Below are positions 22,101-31,159 of a stretch of 64,000 bases of DNA, in pieces. Numbering within the stretch: position 1 is the first letter of the stretch; every line of letters starts with the position of its first letter. A model generated the notes under the pieces. That model searched no databases and was not told the DNA's origin. It saw nothing but the letters and a program-made list of their open reading frames with translations. The position numbers and the translations under genes were made by a program. The stretch lies in contig NC_089461.1 of NCBI RefSeq assembly GCF_029203305.1, positions 930,001-994,000 on the forward strand, written 5' to 3'. This DNA comes from Yamadazyma tenuis (taxonomy: Eukaryota > Ascomycota > Pichiomycetes > Serinales > Debaryomycetaceae).

Positions 22101-25100
22101 CTATTCATTCATAAGTCAGTCGAAGATATTCAAACCTCACTAAAGTTGGAACAGTATCCCAGTCAGTTCATGGCACTTGTTTCTCATTTTGTATCAATAT
22201 TTGAAACCAAGCAATTTGAGCAAGAGGAAATTCAACGTCATACAACGACTGGTCTTAACAAGCTTCGTGAGACAGTCTTACAGGTTGCTCAATTGAAAGA
22301 ACAACTTTCAAAGAAGCAGAAGGAACTTACTGCTAAAGACAGAGAAGCGAGAGAGATGTTGAACGCGATGTTACTAGAACAAAATGAAGCAGAGAGAAAG
22401 CAAGAGTTTTCCATAACTGCACAACAGGAGTTGAATAAACAGGAGGTAGAGATAGACAGAAGAAGAAAGATAGCATTGAAGGACTTAGAAGATGCTGAGC
22501 CTGCGGTTTTGGAAGCCAGAAAGGGAGTTCAGAATATCAAGAAGCAACACTTGACTGAAATTCGAAGTATGGCCAATCCTCCTGCTGCTGTGAAAATGGC
22601 CATGGAATCCGTTTGTATCTTAATTGGATACCAAGTAGCCAGCTGGAGAGATATCCAGCTTGCTATACGAAAAGATGACTTTATCCCAAACATTGTCAAC
22701 TACAATGGTGAGCAACAGTTGACAGCAGACATAAGGAAGTATATGACGGAAACGTATCTTTCGAGACCGGACTATACATTTGAAGTTGTCAATAGAGCTT
22801 CCAAGGCATGTGGACCATTACTTTTGTGGGTGAAAGCTCAATTGACGTATTCATCAATTTTAGACCGAATTGGGCCTTTGAAAGAAGAAGTCGATATCCT
22901 CGAGAATGGGGCCAAGAAGACGAAAGCACAACTCCATGCTTTGAAAGATATGGTTGGCGAATTGGAACAAAGTATCGAAAAGTATAAGAATGACTATAGC
23001 TCTTTGATTCGTGAAACTGAGCATATTAAAATGGAAATGGAGACAGTGGAGGCAAAGGTCAACAAGAGTTTCAAGTTGATGAAGAGCTTGACCATAGAAA
23101 AAGACAGATGGAAGAAGTCTACGCAAGAATTCATAAAGACCAATGAGAGAATCATAGGTAACTCGATCTTAGCGTCTGCCTTTTTGATATACTGCGGTCT
23201 GTTTGACCAAAAAACCCGTCAAGCTTTGATAAAAATCTGGAAGAAACAGTTGGATAAAATTGGAGTCAAGTACGACAATATGATATCTATTTTGAATTTG
23301 CTCCCTTCGAGTGCTCTTTCTTTGGAGTTCTTGAACGAGAGGTCATTGGATGATTTGGTTATTGAAAATGCCACTCTTGTAAACAACAGTCGGATTCCGC
23401 TACTCATTGATCCAAGTCTCCAAATGCTTGCAGTGTTGGAGGGGTTTATGCCAAAAGATAAGTTGGTCGTGACAAGTTTTTTGAATGAATCCCTTGTTAG
23501 AGATTTAGAGAACGCCATTAGATTTGGTGGGTCGATCTTGATTAAGGACTTTGAAAATTATGACCCAGTGTTGGATCCAGTATTGAGAAGCGAGATCCAT
23601 AGAAATGGAGGGAGAAGAATGATCAAGATACGGGGACAACTCATCGATTATGACGAGAAGTTCAAGTTGTATCTTCATACGAGAAATCCTTCTGCAAGAC
23701 TAACACCATTTATCGCTTCAAGGGTGACCACCATTAATTATACCATCACCAGCACAAATCTTGAATCTCAAGTCCTCAACTTAGCTTTGAAACACACAGA
23801 GCCAGAAATTGAAGAAAAGAGAGCTACTTTAATTGTGTTACAGTCTCAGTATAGGTCTAAATTGAAGACATTGGAAACTGAGCTATTGGATGCATTAGCA
23901 GAAGTTGGAGGGAGTATTCTTGATGATGATAAGGTGATTGAATATTTGGAGATGTTAAAAGGAGAAGCAAATACTATTGATGACCAGATACAAGAGTCTA
24001 AGGTTGTTTTGGAAGCTATCGATAGATCAAGGAGCAAGTTTTTCGACGTTGCATCCCATTCATCCCTGATTTTTGAGCTTTTGAAGGAAATGATTAAGTT
24101 TAATCCCTTATACAGGTTTACACTTGATACTTTCACCAGGATATTCTTGGATGTGTTGAACAAGACCAAGGAATTAGTCGATATGCAGTCAATGATTTTG
24201 AATTTATATAAGGAGGTGTTTGCAGTCATCTCTCCATCATTGATGGGAGTCGACAAGATGGTTTTTTCTTTGGGTTTGGTATTACTGTACTACTCCAAAG
24301 AAATCGGACCCCATTTCACAGTCTTTTTCAAAAGCATTTTCAGGTTTGCTAGTTCCAGAAAAAACCTTGATGTGGAAGAACTCTTCAGGACGCTCTTGAT
24401 AGAGTCAGATAAGAATGAAATATCGGTGATTTTGGAGGATAACTCAGAGAACGAAGTAATCAAGTTGTTGAGGCATGTGGTTTTGGCTGCAAACAACTTC
24501 GAGGCCTCACCATCTAACTTTATTACTTCACTAGAACAAATAAGCACCTTTTTGTTTTCCGGCATAGGTCCAAACAGCTCCAAATATGGCCTTGAATACT
24601 TTATCGAAGTAGTCCACGATCCCTTACTTCTAAGCTCAGCAGAAGGTTATGACGCCACATTCAAAGTGGAACAACTAGCAGCTAGTATGAACAAGAAGCT
24701 CGATATCATATCCTTGGGCTCTAAAGAAGGTATCGCGTCTGCTAAGAAAGAGATCCAAAATGTATCTATGAGAGGAGGATGGCTATTAGTTCAGAATATT
24801 CAAATGTCTCCTGAATGGCTCAACAGCTTGGAGACGCTTTTGCAAGAAACAAGTGGTTTCCATGAAGAGTTCAGGCTTTTCTTAACTTGTAACTTGGATT
24901 CTAGGATTCCAGTGACCTTAATTAACAACAGTCAAGTGATTGTGTTTGAAAGTCAACCAGGATTGAAACGTGCCATGATCGAGACTTTTAATGCTTATAG
25001 TGCAAGTGCCCTTGAACAAAAGCCACCAGAATATAGATACATCTATTTCTTGTTGGCTTGGTATCATTCGCTTGTGCTTACTCGAATGAGCTACGTTCCA

Positions 25101-25550
25101 GTGTCCTTTGCTCAGAAGTACGATGTCAATGACTCTGATTTCAGTGCTGGTATGAAGTCAATTGACAAGATCCTTGAACCAGAGATGAAAAATGGTGTAC
25201 AAAATATATCATTAGAGCTGGTATCGTTTGAAAGGATAAGCTTTATAATCGGTAAGATCATTTACGGTGGAAAGGTTGATAACGAAGGAGATTTGGAATA
25301 TTTCACCAATTTAGCTGAATACTTATTTAGTATTTCATCTTTTGGAATCGATTTTAATGTTCTTTTCAATGACACCAATACTAAATTGCCCAAACCAGAC
25401 GGAATCTCCGTACAAGTTTACCAAAAGTGGATTGAAGAGTTACCTGATCAAATTCCTTTAAGCTGGATTGGTCTAGATAACAATGTTGATAAGTTTATGG
25501 TGATGAGACAAGGTAAAGAGATTTGTGATAAAATTGTTCAACTATTTTGA
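13128..25550 (+). CDS. DYN1: Cytoplasmic dynein heavy chain
   Basis: Minus-end-directed microtubule motor used for spindle and nuclear positioning. It is a single uninterrupted ORF of 4140 residues (S. cerevisiae Dyn1 is about 4090). The N-terminal tail covers about 1-1350, followed by the linker. The four nucleotide-type modules show clear P-loops: AAA1 GPAGTGKT (1809-1816), AAA2 GDAGAGKT (2093-2100), AAA3 GPPGSGKT (2446-2453) and AAA4 GASSSGKT (2788-2795). Walker B motifs include CFDEFNR (AAA1), VVVFCDEIN (AAA3) and CYIIDEAS (AAA4). A long antiparallel stalk with the microtubule-binding domain follows AAA4 (about 3040-3330, with NPPAAVKMAMESVC), then AAA5/AAA6 and the C-terminal region. Leu is written mostly TTG. 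No introns or frameshifts are seen. Confidence 0.98.
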   Translation: MDLVTSDQLLEHVRSLSGLDELQKSQLAAIKYEEASISLFIQSYIPDSIIVAYMDPQHIAITSDVNSILNEETPQKLGILIKQGEQISSLSQIESLIIPLDSLEENDAFNKLRSIVNLGLLPVFEMLSLGKKANSESFINITRKKFNELSASLQNLQEKIQVPDLLLSVHPVIKQFDTEQDNFDEALLNDSHLLNEVTNIVNGWTKQIQSITSLSSDIANLASISEEIQFWNSLDISLTSVEQQLSCPQVKNSINLLNKANRFHITLSFTNDSNISSKIIEAKTNLLIWKDFPLTEMTNINPKDSDCLGKFNDLVSGIFNHLKRLRTISNFPLSKGLLLTELILKDLLAKFAHLINSLNLMNLEFEEFLRIYEGDISNILSTIDLNLKYMVNLIRELLRKRQEKFFIVRVNQEMFDQFKHRLEFLKTFRVKHENILFVIRNFLQDFDQEPKLMDDYNRLSVLNLLDFSKHGVFLWSSSERHYNNTYSQIQESITSQLNNLFIHCSNFKDFVTVAEKYKYLMIENTFDILSLMKEDLRLKILDIARTEIFNLIKFDTNYNDKLEKSLNLFVNSYQTQVEDYTVTRFLRALERRNKVSFYDDNLSSLVGKDWFKYSIGGKLKDQMSSFLIKFDPEEIFKQFLSHLKEYTDNNKLELKGNVFKISNNSDLLLNFNPEFLGLRDNLKFFRAIGFKIPVTILLEFQKLNRLLPMINDLKENILTVKRIFDITLRKEYFRKFDPLLEIDKLRLSKLLVSMAKVQWEHLTQAFEIQDVILQEESEISSLGIVREFQACINKLTLKLNSLSRTQVFLSNSIYHNLKTCKFDSASIESGLVILKERISELYSFESTEILYKQINEDIKDILLGRCKQEIETYSRSISTDDLSSDDEDSHVAEFSNSNHYFSVGFRNHSMVMEPSTDEIRSRLLASINDIVAVVEYQTLLLGEKVELKTEKLSEPLANALAQVDQLSEKIEVYFSDWVRIETMINMNVENNVEVDRFAPLDSLEDWCTSMQRLLKLGDLFDSDIVSFGCCHILLKEVQSKVYLKFTSFQRSMTKVLGEVHYLEVNRFDKKLSDAITSLGFDTMDTKNFTKNLLTFIEIRGFITGEWKKKLDLLVNSSKLLPKFNFRYPRKWIYPEQIENKIASISSIMEKKQSIIDENLEFIKSKIVGYVDELSDHILKFKDDWSLNRPISGEMNPVLVLNSLSNFNRVCSTYVDTKVELSVITEAFELDIPEVDIEVLKGILSEIIDFKYVWSSINSLHDQIDKLRKVKWQDVKTRDIRLKLEHLLEECRLLPIKVRQYAAFDEVQQMTKNLMKNHKHLVDLKNPNLKDRHWKRFLSMISYNGKNHRLLTLGDIWDLNLSLHEVSIKSIITQANNEYTLEENIEKIKENWNQITFEYFNFNTKFKLIKSWDLLFEECNKDLNELSSMRNSSSFGAFEQEIFQIETKLNSLYVILDSWIEVQRQWVYLEGIFGSKNNIASLLPVESARFNNLSYIFFDSMKKVYKIELAIDVLLIPDFGGNLEKLLESFSKLRRSLSDFLEKQRESFARFYFMGNEDLLELIGSGVNFQKINTHINKLFSGVASLQFNKESSSIISVSSAQGEILKLSEPVSLIKYPSLVDWLGQLELEIKISLRSLVSSNIEGVQKFYETPTMEAISKIVDDIPCQVLTLCCQIIFTKIVDNGNTPKSTISQIIDILSGLETHASSLKRNKIENIIVEVIHQLDVISLLETKPNDKSNILASELLYVLDNQESDPLKSLKVKQFGYSFEYGFEYLGVPQKLVHTPLISNSFVAMTQALGQKLGGSPLGPAGTGKTESVKALGDSLGKMVTVFCCDESFDFQAMSRIFLGLCKVGCWGCFDEFNRLDEKLLSAVSSQIETIELGLKNQSALIELSGKNLYVNPETGIFVTMNPGYAGRNELPENLKKLFRSFSMERPDKEIIVDVLLASRGFRNTKEIAKLIVPMFQDFEKMLSKQSHYDFGLRSLKSVLNSCGKLKRSTMNDANVTETMIVLRSIQDSILPKLTREDEVIFNSLITKYFSDTGVEDFEEEKLVETIKKLGQLKGYNMSGPWLRKVLQLEQVRTNHHGIILMGDAGAGKTSCWKLLLESLKECTGQDYLSYKIDAKVLNKETLYGKLDPVTREWTDGLLTSILRKIKANMRGEMNKLSWIVFDCDIDPEWAENLNSVLDDNKILTLPNGERLALPDNVRIIFETDNLKSTTLATISRCGMIWFDKDVIDTFSLLEQKLHQFSQKSLLIDETEGDESQWLKYQRMFLERVKMVLLEGTLGTIIHESTKLDHIMDYNIHRYITSFIDFIKSYCRKLIKCDSKEEIPDPTKFINKAILLSLIWSFAGDSSSKEREGFGNVIQKLSCFLNVDSCDGDFADNDLEIGTGEWIKWSSRIQPADLEPSQVSNPNTVVQTTDTVRHKSLIHSIMNEHKTLLLCGPPGSGKTMTFLEVLKTAPNLDILQLNFSKESSPESLMRSLKQYCEYQRTSNGIVFSPRVSGKWVVVFCDEINLPGVDKYGCQKVISLMRQMVEHRGFWDPKEMQWVEMKNIQFVGACNSPKDPGRQKLSNRFGRHVTLIMVDYPGETSLNQIYEEFNLAVMKCAPDLRGYTKSVVKAMISVYLKSKERLTPDIQSHYVYSPRELTRWTRGLLEALKLKIYTNLPDFIRMWYHEGLRLFYDRLVSDDEKVWTKSLFEDVIKECFPFADTIVIMQEPVLFSDWLSLSYESVNKAELNKFISHRLMIFSEEEFDVDLVLYEDFLIHALRIYRVLNQPQGHMILVGASSSGKTTLTKFVAWMNGLKSVQLNVHSKYNINDFDKSLREILIRCAKGERICYIIDEASIMETSFIERMNTLLANSEVPGLFEADDFKNLMNICLEESQAQGLLLDSDEELYKWFAQQISTNLHVVFTLTQLNNSDRLQMISSPALFNRCVLSYMGDWSSKTFQEVGSRKIESIPVDVQNFEIPESFPKNISSFRDILIDSLLFIHKSVEDIQTSLKLEQYPSQFMALVSHFVSIFETKQFEQEEIQRHTTTGLNKLRETVLQVAQLKEQLSKKQKELTAKDREAREMLNAMLLEQNEAERKQEFSITAQQELNKQEVEIDRRRKIALKDLEDAEPAVLEARKGVQNIKKQHLTEIRSMANPPAAVKMAMESVCILIGYQVASWRDIQLAIRKDDFIPNIVNYNGEQQLTADIRKYMTETYLSRPDYTFEVVNRASKACGPLLLWVKAQLTYSSILDRIGPLKEEVDILENGAKKTKAQLHALKDMVGELEQSIEKYKNDYSSLIRETEHIKMEMETVEAKVNKSFKLMKSLTIEKDRWKKSTQEFIKTNERIIGNSILASAFLIYCGLFDQKTRQALIKIWKKQLDKIGVKYDNMISILNLLPSSALSLEFLNERSLDDLVIENATLVNNSRIPLLIDPSLQMLAVLEGFMPKDKLVVTSFLNESLVRDLENAIRFGGSILIKDFENYDPVLDPVLRSEIHRNGGRRMIKIRGQLIDYDEKFKLYLHTRNPSARLTPFIASRVTTINYTITSTNLESQVLNLALKHTEPEIEEKRATLIVLQSQYRSKLKTLETELLDALAEVGGSILDDDKVIEYLEMLKGEANTIDDQIQESKVVLEAIDRSRSKFFDVASHSSLIFELLKEMIKFNPLYRFTLDTFTRIFLDVLNKTKELVDMQSMILNLYKEVFAVISPSLMGVDKMVFSLGLVLLYYSKEIGPHFTVFFKSIFRFASSRKNLDVEELFRTLLIESDKNEISVILEDNSENEVIKLLRHVVLAANNFEASPSNFITSLEQISTFLFSGIGPNSSKYGLEYFIEVVHDPLLLSSAEGYDATFKVEQLAASMNKKLDIISLGSKEGIASAKKEIQNVSMRGGWLLVQNIQMSPEWLNSLETLLQETSGFHEEFRLFLTCNLDSRIPVTLINNSQVIVFESQPGLKRAMIETFNAYSASALEQKPPEYRYIYFLLAWYHSLVLTRMSYVPVSFAQKYDVNDSDFSAGMKSIDKILEPEMKNGVQNISLELVSFERISFIIGKIIYGGKVDNEGDLEYFTNLAEYLFSISSFGIDFNVLFNDTNTKLPKPDGISVQVYQKWIEELPDQIPLSWIGLDNNVDKFMVMRQGKEICDKIVQLF

Positions 25551-25695
25551 ATAGAGATAATTTAAACAACCAATTTCCAGTACTGTAAAATTATGTATTT
25601 GCTTGACTATACATATTTAACATTATAATTTACAATGCTTTTCTTATTATGTCTTTAAAAATATTTTTGAGTAATTAGGAATAACATTTAATAAT

Positions 25696-26469
25696 TTATT
25701 CGTCATCTTCTAAGGTTTGAGCAGCAATACGGTCCAAATCTCTTTGACCATCGTCAGAGATCTTTCTACCACCCTTTGGAGAGATTTCAACAACACCAAT
25801 CTTTTCCAAAGCTTGCAAAACTCTTCTGTTGACAGAACCAGAAGCATCAGCGTGCTTGTGTGGTCTGAAACCTCTGTTGATAGCACCACCGTATAATTTG
25901 TTCAACTTACCGACACCGACTTGCTTTCTCAAGTAGATGTGTCTGGCAACAGAAGCAGCTCTTTGGTAGAACCAAGTTTCAGATTGTTGTGGTGGTAATT
26001 CGTTACCGGCAGAAGTCTTGACAATGTCAACGTAACCTGGAACTTCCAACTTACCTTGACGTTGCAAGAATTGAGCATAAGCGTTGATGAAGTCTTGAGC
26101 TGGAACGTCTCTAAAAAGAATATGTTAGTAAGAGGTCAACTTTATGATTGATGTTGGACATAGCGTGGGAAGTGAGGAGGGGATTCGTTTGGAAAACTTT
26201 TCTAGGTATTGCAAAACATCTACTGACCATGAAATGTCCACAAGGTACACATCACATTGCATGGTGAGTGATATGGGTCTCAAAACGTTGGGTTATAGAT
26301 CAGTTTTTCATGTTTTGTTGGTGGGTAGGAAATGCTATGTGGCCAGGAAGGCCCAAGACAATTATAGTGGTCAGATTGGGAAAGGGTCGAGTTCCTTGTT
26401 CTCACTTCTGTCGTATGTCCAAAGTCAACTGTTCTAGTAGTTTACGTACCTAACTGATACACCGGCCAT
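25696..26469 (-). CDS. RPS19: 40S ribosomal protein S19 (eS19), two exons
   Basis: Small-subunit ribosomal protein. Exon 1 is 26469-26450 (ATG plus 17 nt, MAGVSV and two bases of an Arg codon) and exon 2 is 26110-25696. The intron (26449-26111, 339 nt) begins GTACGT, has TACTAAC near its 3' end and ends TTTTTAG. The joined CDS is 435 nt, 144 residues, the same length as yeast Rps19. The first-exon sequence and the split Arg codon match the conserved RP-gene layout. The 5' splice site GTACGT departs from the yeast consensus GTATGT by one base. Confidence 0.95.
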
Positions 26470-26660
26470 CTTGATAGTTAATTATTTCAAGTATGAATCT
26501 ATGGATTTATCTAAATTTTTTTTCAATGAGACTTGAGGGTTTGAATTTTTTCAGAGACGTGGACGGTCCAATTCCTCATTGGAAAAAAGCAGTCACAGTA
26601 GCTGTGTGTGTTCGTGGTTGCGGCACGTCGAACAATTGCTGCAATTGCAACATGATACAC

Positions 26661-28229
26661 CTAATCCCAGATATTACTGCGTTGGCGTCTTCGACGAGCA
26701 TACTGTTCAAGTTCCATGAGTGATGACTCTACGCTCCAGAAATCCAAAGAGATTTCCGTGTTCGGGTCGACCGCTGGCCTGAAAAATGTTCCAGAATAGT
26801 CCACCAGATACTCGAAATAGAGTCGAAAGTTGGGGGTATGTACCAACAGACGGTGCCATGGTTTCAATGTCAAGAAAGACTTGGGCAGAAGAGCTGTTGA
26901 AACTGACACCAAATCGGGCTCCTCCAAATAAAGTTTTCTGTGGATATAGTCTCTGAATGCGGCTTCGTTGGCTATGGACCACACTTGTTCCATAGAAACA
27001 GTATTGATTTGCGAGCTGAGAAAGGTCTCAGAGAAGAAATTGACAAAATCCTTCAATGTCATCAAGGCTGCAAGATCGGACTGGGACATCGGGTCTCCGT
27101 ATTGGAGATTTATATGGCTCACTCCCAAAGATTTTATGAGTGACGATAACTTATTTTTGAAGTCCTGGAGGAATACAGGCACGAACAACGACCGTTCGAT
27201 GATGGAGAGAATCCTTCCAGTTGAAACAATTGGTTGTTGAGGAGTTATGTTGGTGAAGGTCATATAGTTGAGGATGGATACGTCGATGGTGATATGCTCG
27301 AGGGTTTTGCACCCATTAATTGCCGCGATAAAAGCATCGCCGTTAGCTTTGTCCAAATCGTAATGGTCATACACAGCGCCGTCGTAGCACCTACGGATCT
27401 CTCGTAGAGATAATTTCGTCAACAGGCATTTGCACGCTTTGGAAATGATATCCACTACTAGCGAATATGAGATGCTAGACGGTTCTTTTAAAAACACATT
27501 GAGTTCCGTGAGATTCCACATTTCAAGCGACTGACTGAGGTAGACAAGATGGTCAGGACCAGCATCATGAAGGTCTACGAACACGTCAAGCCTTGTGAGT
27601 GAAGATAAAATGGAGGCAAATAACGGGAGGTGGACAACATTGAGGCTCAAGGACCTAACGGTACTTATAGTGGAGATATCAACAGTGGTTAAAGAGCTGG
27701 GATAGTCGAGAAACTTCAATGATTGCAACCGGGGAAAAAGTCTAAGAAATGTATCGTACACCGGCTTGTCACACTCAAGATAGGTGACAAAGTTGTTGAA
27801 GCTGAAGAGTGGGTACCGAAAGTGTAGAGAATGGTACCGAGCTGTCTCCAATATACCAATGACCGCGTCTTTATTGAATTGGGACGAGCTCACTTCTAAT
27901 ATGGCATCTGTTTGGTCTGCTCGTATCAAGCTGCAATTGTGGAAAAGACATGGACCGAGGTACTCCCGGAGCCAGATACAAGTAGACGATAAGCTGAGGG
28001 CATCTGAGTAGCCTGGGAGTGTGGAATTAGGTTCAAATGTGAATGGTGGGTTGTGATTGGTGACGCGATGACCGGCACCCCAAGTCAAGAAATAGACTAT
28101 TCGGTCAAGCACGTCAACAGCGAGATCAAGGAGACTGGTAGTAGTCAGTGACAGGTTGACAGATGCCACAGAAGCGGTGAGCTGGCATCGTCGTGGGTTT
28201 GTGGCCATCGCTTTGTTAGTTGCAGCCAT
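26661..28229 (-). CDS. F-box-like protein of unknown target
   Basis: 522 residues. Near residue 33 is a degenerate F-box-like helix set (LLDLAVDVLDRIVYFLTW), then SLSSTCIWLREYLGPCLF, the usual follow-up of yeast F-box proteins ('...STC..LR..L.P.LF'). The rest has irregular leucine-rich stretches such as RSLSLNVVHLPLFASILSSLTRL but no clean LRR consensus. By family logic it would be an SCF ubiquitin-ligase substrate receptor, but neither Skp1 binding nor a target can be shown. The C terminus is basic (ARRRRQRS). It lies between two ribosomal protein genes on the same strand. Confidence 0.6.
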   Translation of the reverse strand: MAATNKAMATNPRRCQLTASVASVNLSLTTTSLLDLAVDVLDRIVYFLTWGAGHRVTNHNPPFTFEPNSTLPGYSDALSLSSTCIWLREYLGPCLFHNCSLIRADQTDAILEVSSSQFNKDAVIGILETARYHSLHFRYPLFSFNNFVTYLECDKPVYDTFLRLFPRLQSLKFLDYPSSLTTVDISTISTVRSLSLNVVHLPLFASILSSLTRLDVFVDLHDAGPDHLVYLSQSLEMWNLTELNVFLKEPSSISYSLVVDIISKACKCLLTKLSLREIRRCYDGAVYDHYDLDKANGDAFIAAINGCKTLEHITIDVSILNYMTFTNITPQQPIVSTGRILSIIERSLFVPVFLQDFKNKLSSLIKSLGVSHINLQYGDPMSQSDLAALMTLKDFVNFFSETFLSSQINTVSMEQVWSIANEAAFRDYIHRKLYLEEPDLVSVSTALLPKSFLTLKPWHRLLVHTPNFRLYFEYLVDYSGTFFRPAVDPNTEISLDFWSVESSLMELEQYARRRRQRSNIWD

Positions 28230-28341
28230 TTTTAAAAAAGAGAGGCGAACTCAATTGTTCGCATTACCAAAATTTCCATACCAATCTATTTTACATCGTA
28301 AATTAATGATATCTTGTACTATATAAATTAGATTACCTTGC

Positions 28342-29295
28342 TTAGACCTTGAAACCTCTAGATCTTCTTTTACCTCTGGCTCTTTCGAACTTTCTTCCCT
28401 TGGATTGAACCTTAGGAGCCTTGTTCTTGTGAGGACCCATACCGAAATGTCTAACGGCTTCTCTGGCGTTTCTTGGACCTCTCAAGATCAAAGTGTTTTG
28501 ACCCTTTGGAGCTCTCAAAGCCAATTGATCCAAAGTGATGGCTTCACCTCCGGCCTTCAAGATAGAAGCCTTAGCGGATTGGGTGAATCTCAAAGCAGCA
28601 ATGGTGGCTTTTGGGAAGTCGACCAATCTGTTGTCATCGGTAACGGTACCGACAACAACAATGGTCTTTTCAGCAGCACCGGTTTGCTTCAAAGCCTTGG
28701 CGATTCTAGAAACAGAAACTGGTGGTCTGTTGATCTTGGACAAAAACAACAGTCTCAAGATAACCTTGTTGAATGCAGCATCAGTACGACCTAAGATATA
28801 ATGTTAGTATGAGGTTTGACATCTGCTCAGAAGACGCACAAGATGTCCACTCGCCAACCAAGGCGACGGCTCTGTACTCGCAGAACGAGAGGCATTCACC
28901 AGGAACACCTCCCAGGTACCGAGGATATGTTGGGAATATGATGTATATCTTGTTGTTCATACTTTGTCAGTATGTCCACTGACGATGAAACAGAACAAGA
29001 ATCCCGGTCTATCGACTCAAGGTACTTATTAATGCAGCCAGTGATAAGCTGGAGCAAGAACTAGAATGAAAGTAGTCAGAAGACCAGCTTCGAATACCAT
29101 TTGAATCATCTATATGCATCTTCTAAGTCATTGAAAATTTTTTCGGATATCGAGTTAAGATATCATTTTGGGAATATACATACGAGCCAAGAAGGTGTAT
29201 AACTTGACCAACAACTTCAAGTAGACGTTGTCAGACTTTGGAGCTTCTCTGTGACCAGATCTCTTGTGTTGTTTGGTGAAGTGATCTTTACCCAT
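28342..29295 (-). CDS. RPL18: 60S ribosomal protein L18 (eL18), two exons
   Basis: Large-subunit ribosomal protein. Exon 1 is 29295-29184 ([20 protein letters not shown]...FLA plus one base) and exon 2 is 28790-28342. The intron (29183-28791, 393 nt) starts GTATGT, has ACTAAC near its 3' end and ends TCTTAG. The join restores [12 protein letters not shown], and 561 nt give 186 residues, the family length. Exon 2 contains [25 protein letters not shown] in two conserved blocks. No snoRNA could be identified in the intron. Confidence 0.96.
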
Positions 29296-29439
29296 TTTGT
29301 TAGTTAATTTGAGCTTAGTTGTAGAACTGAAAATTTTTGTGCGGTTTTTGAGAGTACTGGTGCGATGGTTTGGCGAAGCGACGAAAAAAGTGGGAAAGCG
29401 CACGACTTCACTGAGGCATGCACAGTCACTGCCATTAAG

Positions 29440-29467
29440 CACGTGAGCTATATGGGGCAACAGCCCC
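29440..29467. promoter_or_regulatory. CACGTG site and GGGGC inverted repeat between RPL18 and DSC2
   Basis: The 243-bp divergent promoter contains CACGTG (29440-29445), the Cbf1 core used at ribosomal protein genes in Candida albicans, and GGGGC-AACA-GCCCC (29454-29467), a perfect 5-bp inverted repeat. The sites are seen directly; the role in RPL18 expression is inferred. Confidence 0.4.
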
Positions 29468-29538
29468 GGTATCTCCCATGATCAGGCGCGACTTGGTGAA
29501 GGCAATAAACCTAGCCTAGCTGTGTTTTGTGAATTGTA

Positions 29539-30576
29539 ATGGCACAATTGACGCCCATCAGGGGTTTTATAAATACGCCAGTTTCAAGGTTGGCGTGCAT
29601 AGTGTTGACGGTGCTGGCACTTTTAGTTTCGATTTTCCAGATCAAGCACCTTTTCAAACTCACTATAGACCCGTTCCTCACAGAGTACCATCAGTATTGG
29701 AGACTCATATTATTTCAAATATCGTTCGTCAATGAAAGTGACTATCTCTTGGCGGTGATATTGGCCTTTCAGTTCAAAGTCTTGGAGCGATTCTACGGAT
29801 CCAAGAAATATATGTCACTTGTGGTGGTATTTGCTCTCTACAACGGAGTTTTGACTTTCTTGATCATGAGTCTAGGGCAATTGTTGATCAATTTCGGCTC
29901 TTTTTTGGCAAACATTGTTCTAAAGAGACAGAACTACGCGTTCCATACGACTTTCTTGAATACTATCAGTCCGGGCCCATTTGGCATAATATCGTCGTTG
30001 TACATTTGCTTTGGTCATTATATTCCCGTGAGCTACCAGTTCAAAATCGTGTTGTCGAAGGGTACCTCCAGCACCTCCACCGGATCTGACACTGTTTCTG
30101 AAGGTGAAACCGAGGCTCTGATTGACGCAGATGACTCCAGATCACTCATTTTAACAGACCACTTTCAAATCCACATAATCTATACCCTATTCCTTCTCAA
30201 TAACGGTGTTCAGTCATTTATTCCTGGTCTCACCGGACTTTTCATCGGTAAGCTTTATGTGGAGAATCTTCTTCCTGGCTCCAAAACGTGGCTTTTACCC
30301 ACAAGTATATTCAAGTTGGTGATAAGCCCTCAGAAAACTTCATACAATCTCTACCAAAACTTGAGATCCAGGGTGTCGGGATACCTGTCCCTTCAAGGAG
30401 GCGAAAGCAGTGAGCCGTTCACAGAAAATGATAATGACAATGAATTTAACGATAACGATGACCGAGAAGAAGTGGTGGAGGATGAAAGGAACAATAACTA
30501 TAACGAAATCAGAGCCGAGACACCGGTGCGGCCATTAGCCCGCCAGTTTTTGGATACATTCAGAACTGGAGAATAA
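29539..30576 (+). CDS. DSC2: Rhomboid-like pseudoprotease of the Dsc ubiquitin ligase complex
   Basis: 345-residue membrane protein of the UBAC2/Dsc2 family, part of the Golgi/endosomal Dsc E3 ligase that degrades mislocalised membrane proteins. The N-terminal GFINTPVSR, then EYHQYWRL and FQFKVLERFYGSKKYMS are the family signatures. At least five hydrophobic segments are visible. No Ser-His catalytic pair (GxSG) is seen, in line with a pseudoprotease. The C-terminal 60 residues are acidic and Asn-rich, ending in ARQFLDTFRTG. No UBA domain is obvious. Confidence 0.82.
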   Translation: MAQLTPIRGFINTPVSRLACIVLTVLALLVSIFQIKHLFKLTIDPFLTEYHQYWRLILFQISFVNESDYLLAVILAFQFKVLERFYGSKKYMSLVVVFALYNGVLTFLIMSLGQLLINFGSFLANIVLKRQNYAFHTTFLNTISPGPFGIISSLYICFGHYIPVSYQFKIVLSKGTSSTSTGSDTVSEGETEALIDADDSRSLILTDHFQIHIIYTLFLLNNGVQSFIPGLTGLFIGKLYVENLLPGSKTWLLPTSIFKLVISPQKTSYNLYQNLRSRVSGYLSLQGGESSEPFTENDNDNEFNDNDDREEVVEDERNNNYNEIRAETPVRPLARQFLDTFRTGE

Positions 30577-31159
30577 ATACAGCTGACAAAGTCAATATGC
30601 ACTTGGCGTAGCATAAGGTGTTTGGGCACGAACTTATTCATAAATTATACAAGGTTTGTTTGAAACGAACGCTTCGAGGGGAGATCAGTGTTGAAACCGC
30701 TGTGTTCAGGTATTTTGACTACTATCTTCATCGCTTTTTTGAGATTCCGACCATTTAATTTGGAGCACCAAAAATACTAGGGGACATCCAATGTTTGAAA
30801 TAGATACCTGATAGTGTTTTATTTGGTAAGCCACAAGAGCATATATTCATACCTAGAACACCTAATTAATACTCACTCTTACGATTACTGTGTCTATATT
30901 TTCCTTCTCAGGGCCAGCTTTAAAAAGCTTGGAGTTCTTTACTGAAACATTGTTATCATAAAGCGTTCACCGATAGCACCAAAGACCCGAAAATGTTGAT
31001 GTTATCACTTTCAGCAAATAGTGTCTTGTCAAAGAAAATGTAAACTGCATTGAACAAGAAATCCCAAGAAAATTACTTTTGATATACTATTCTTTCCGTT
31101 TCTTCACTAGTTTTCTCCATTTCTCATCATAAATTATCCCTAAAAATACATAGATAGAA
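30577..31159. other. Intergenic region between convergent genes
   Basis: 583 bp between the stops of DSC2 and the unknown gene on the minus strand. I see no ORF, tRNA or repeat in it. Confidence 0.5.

Noticed and set aside
28791..29183. Possible C/D snoRNA in the RPL18 intron (GATGATT and CTGA strings)
   Set aside because: The C-box match is imperfect and no closing terminal stem or guide region could be identified.
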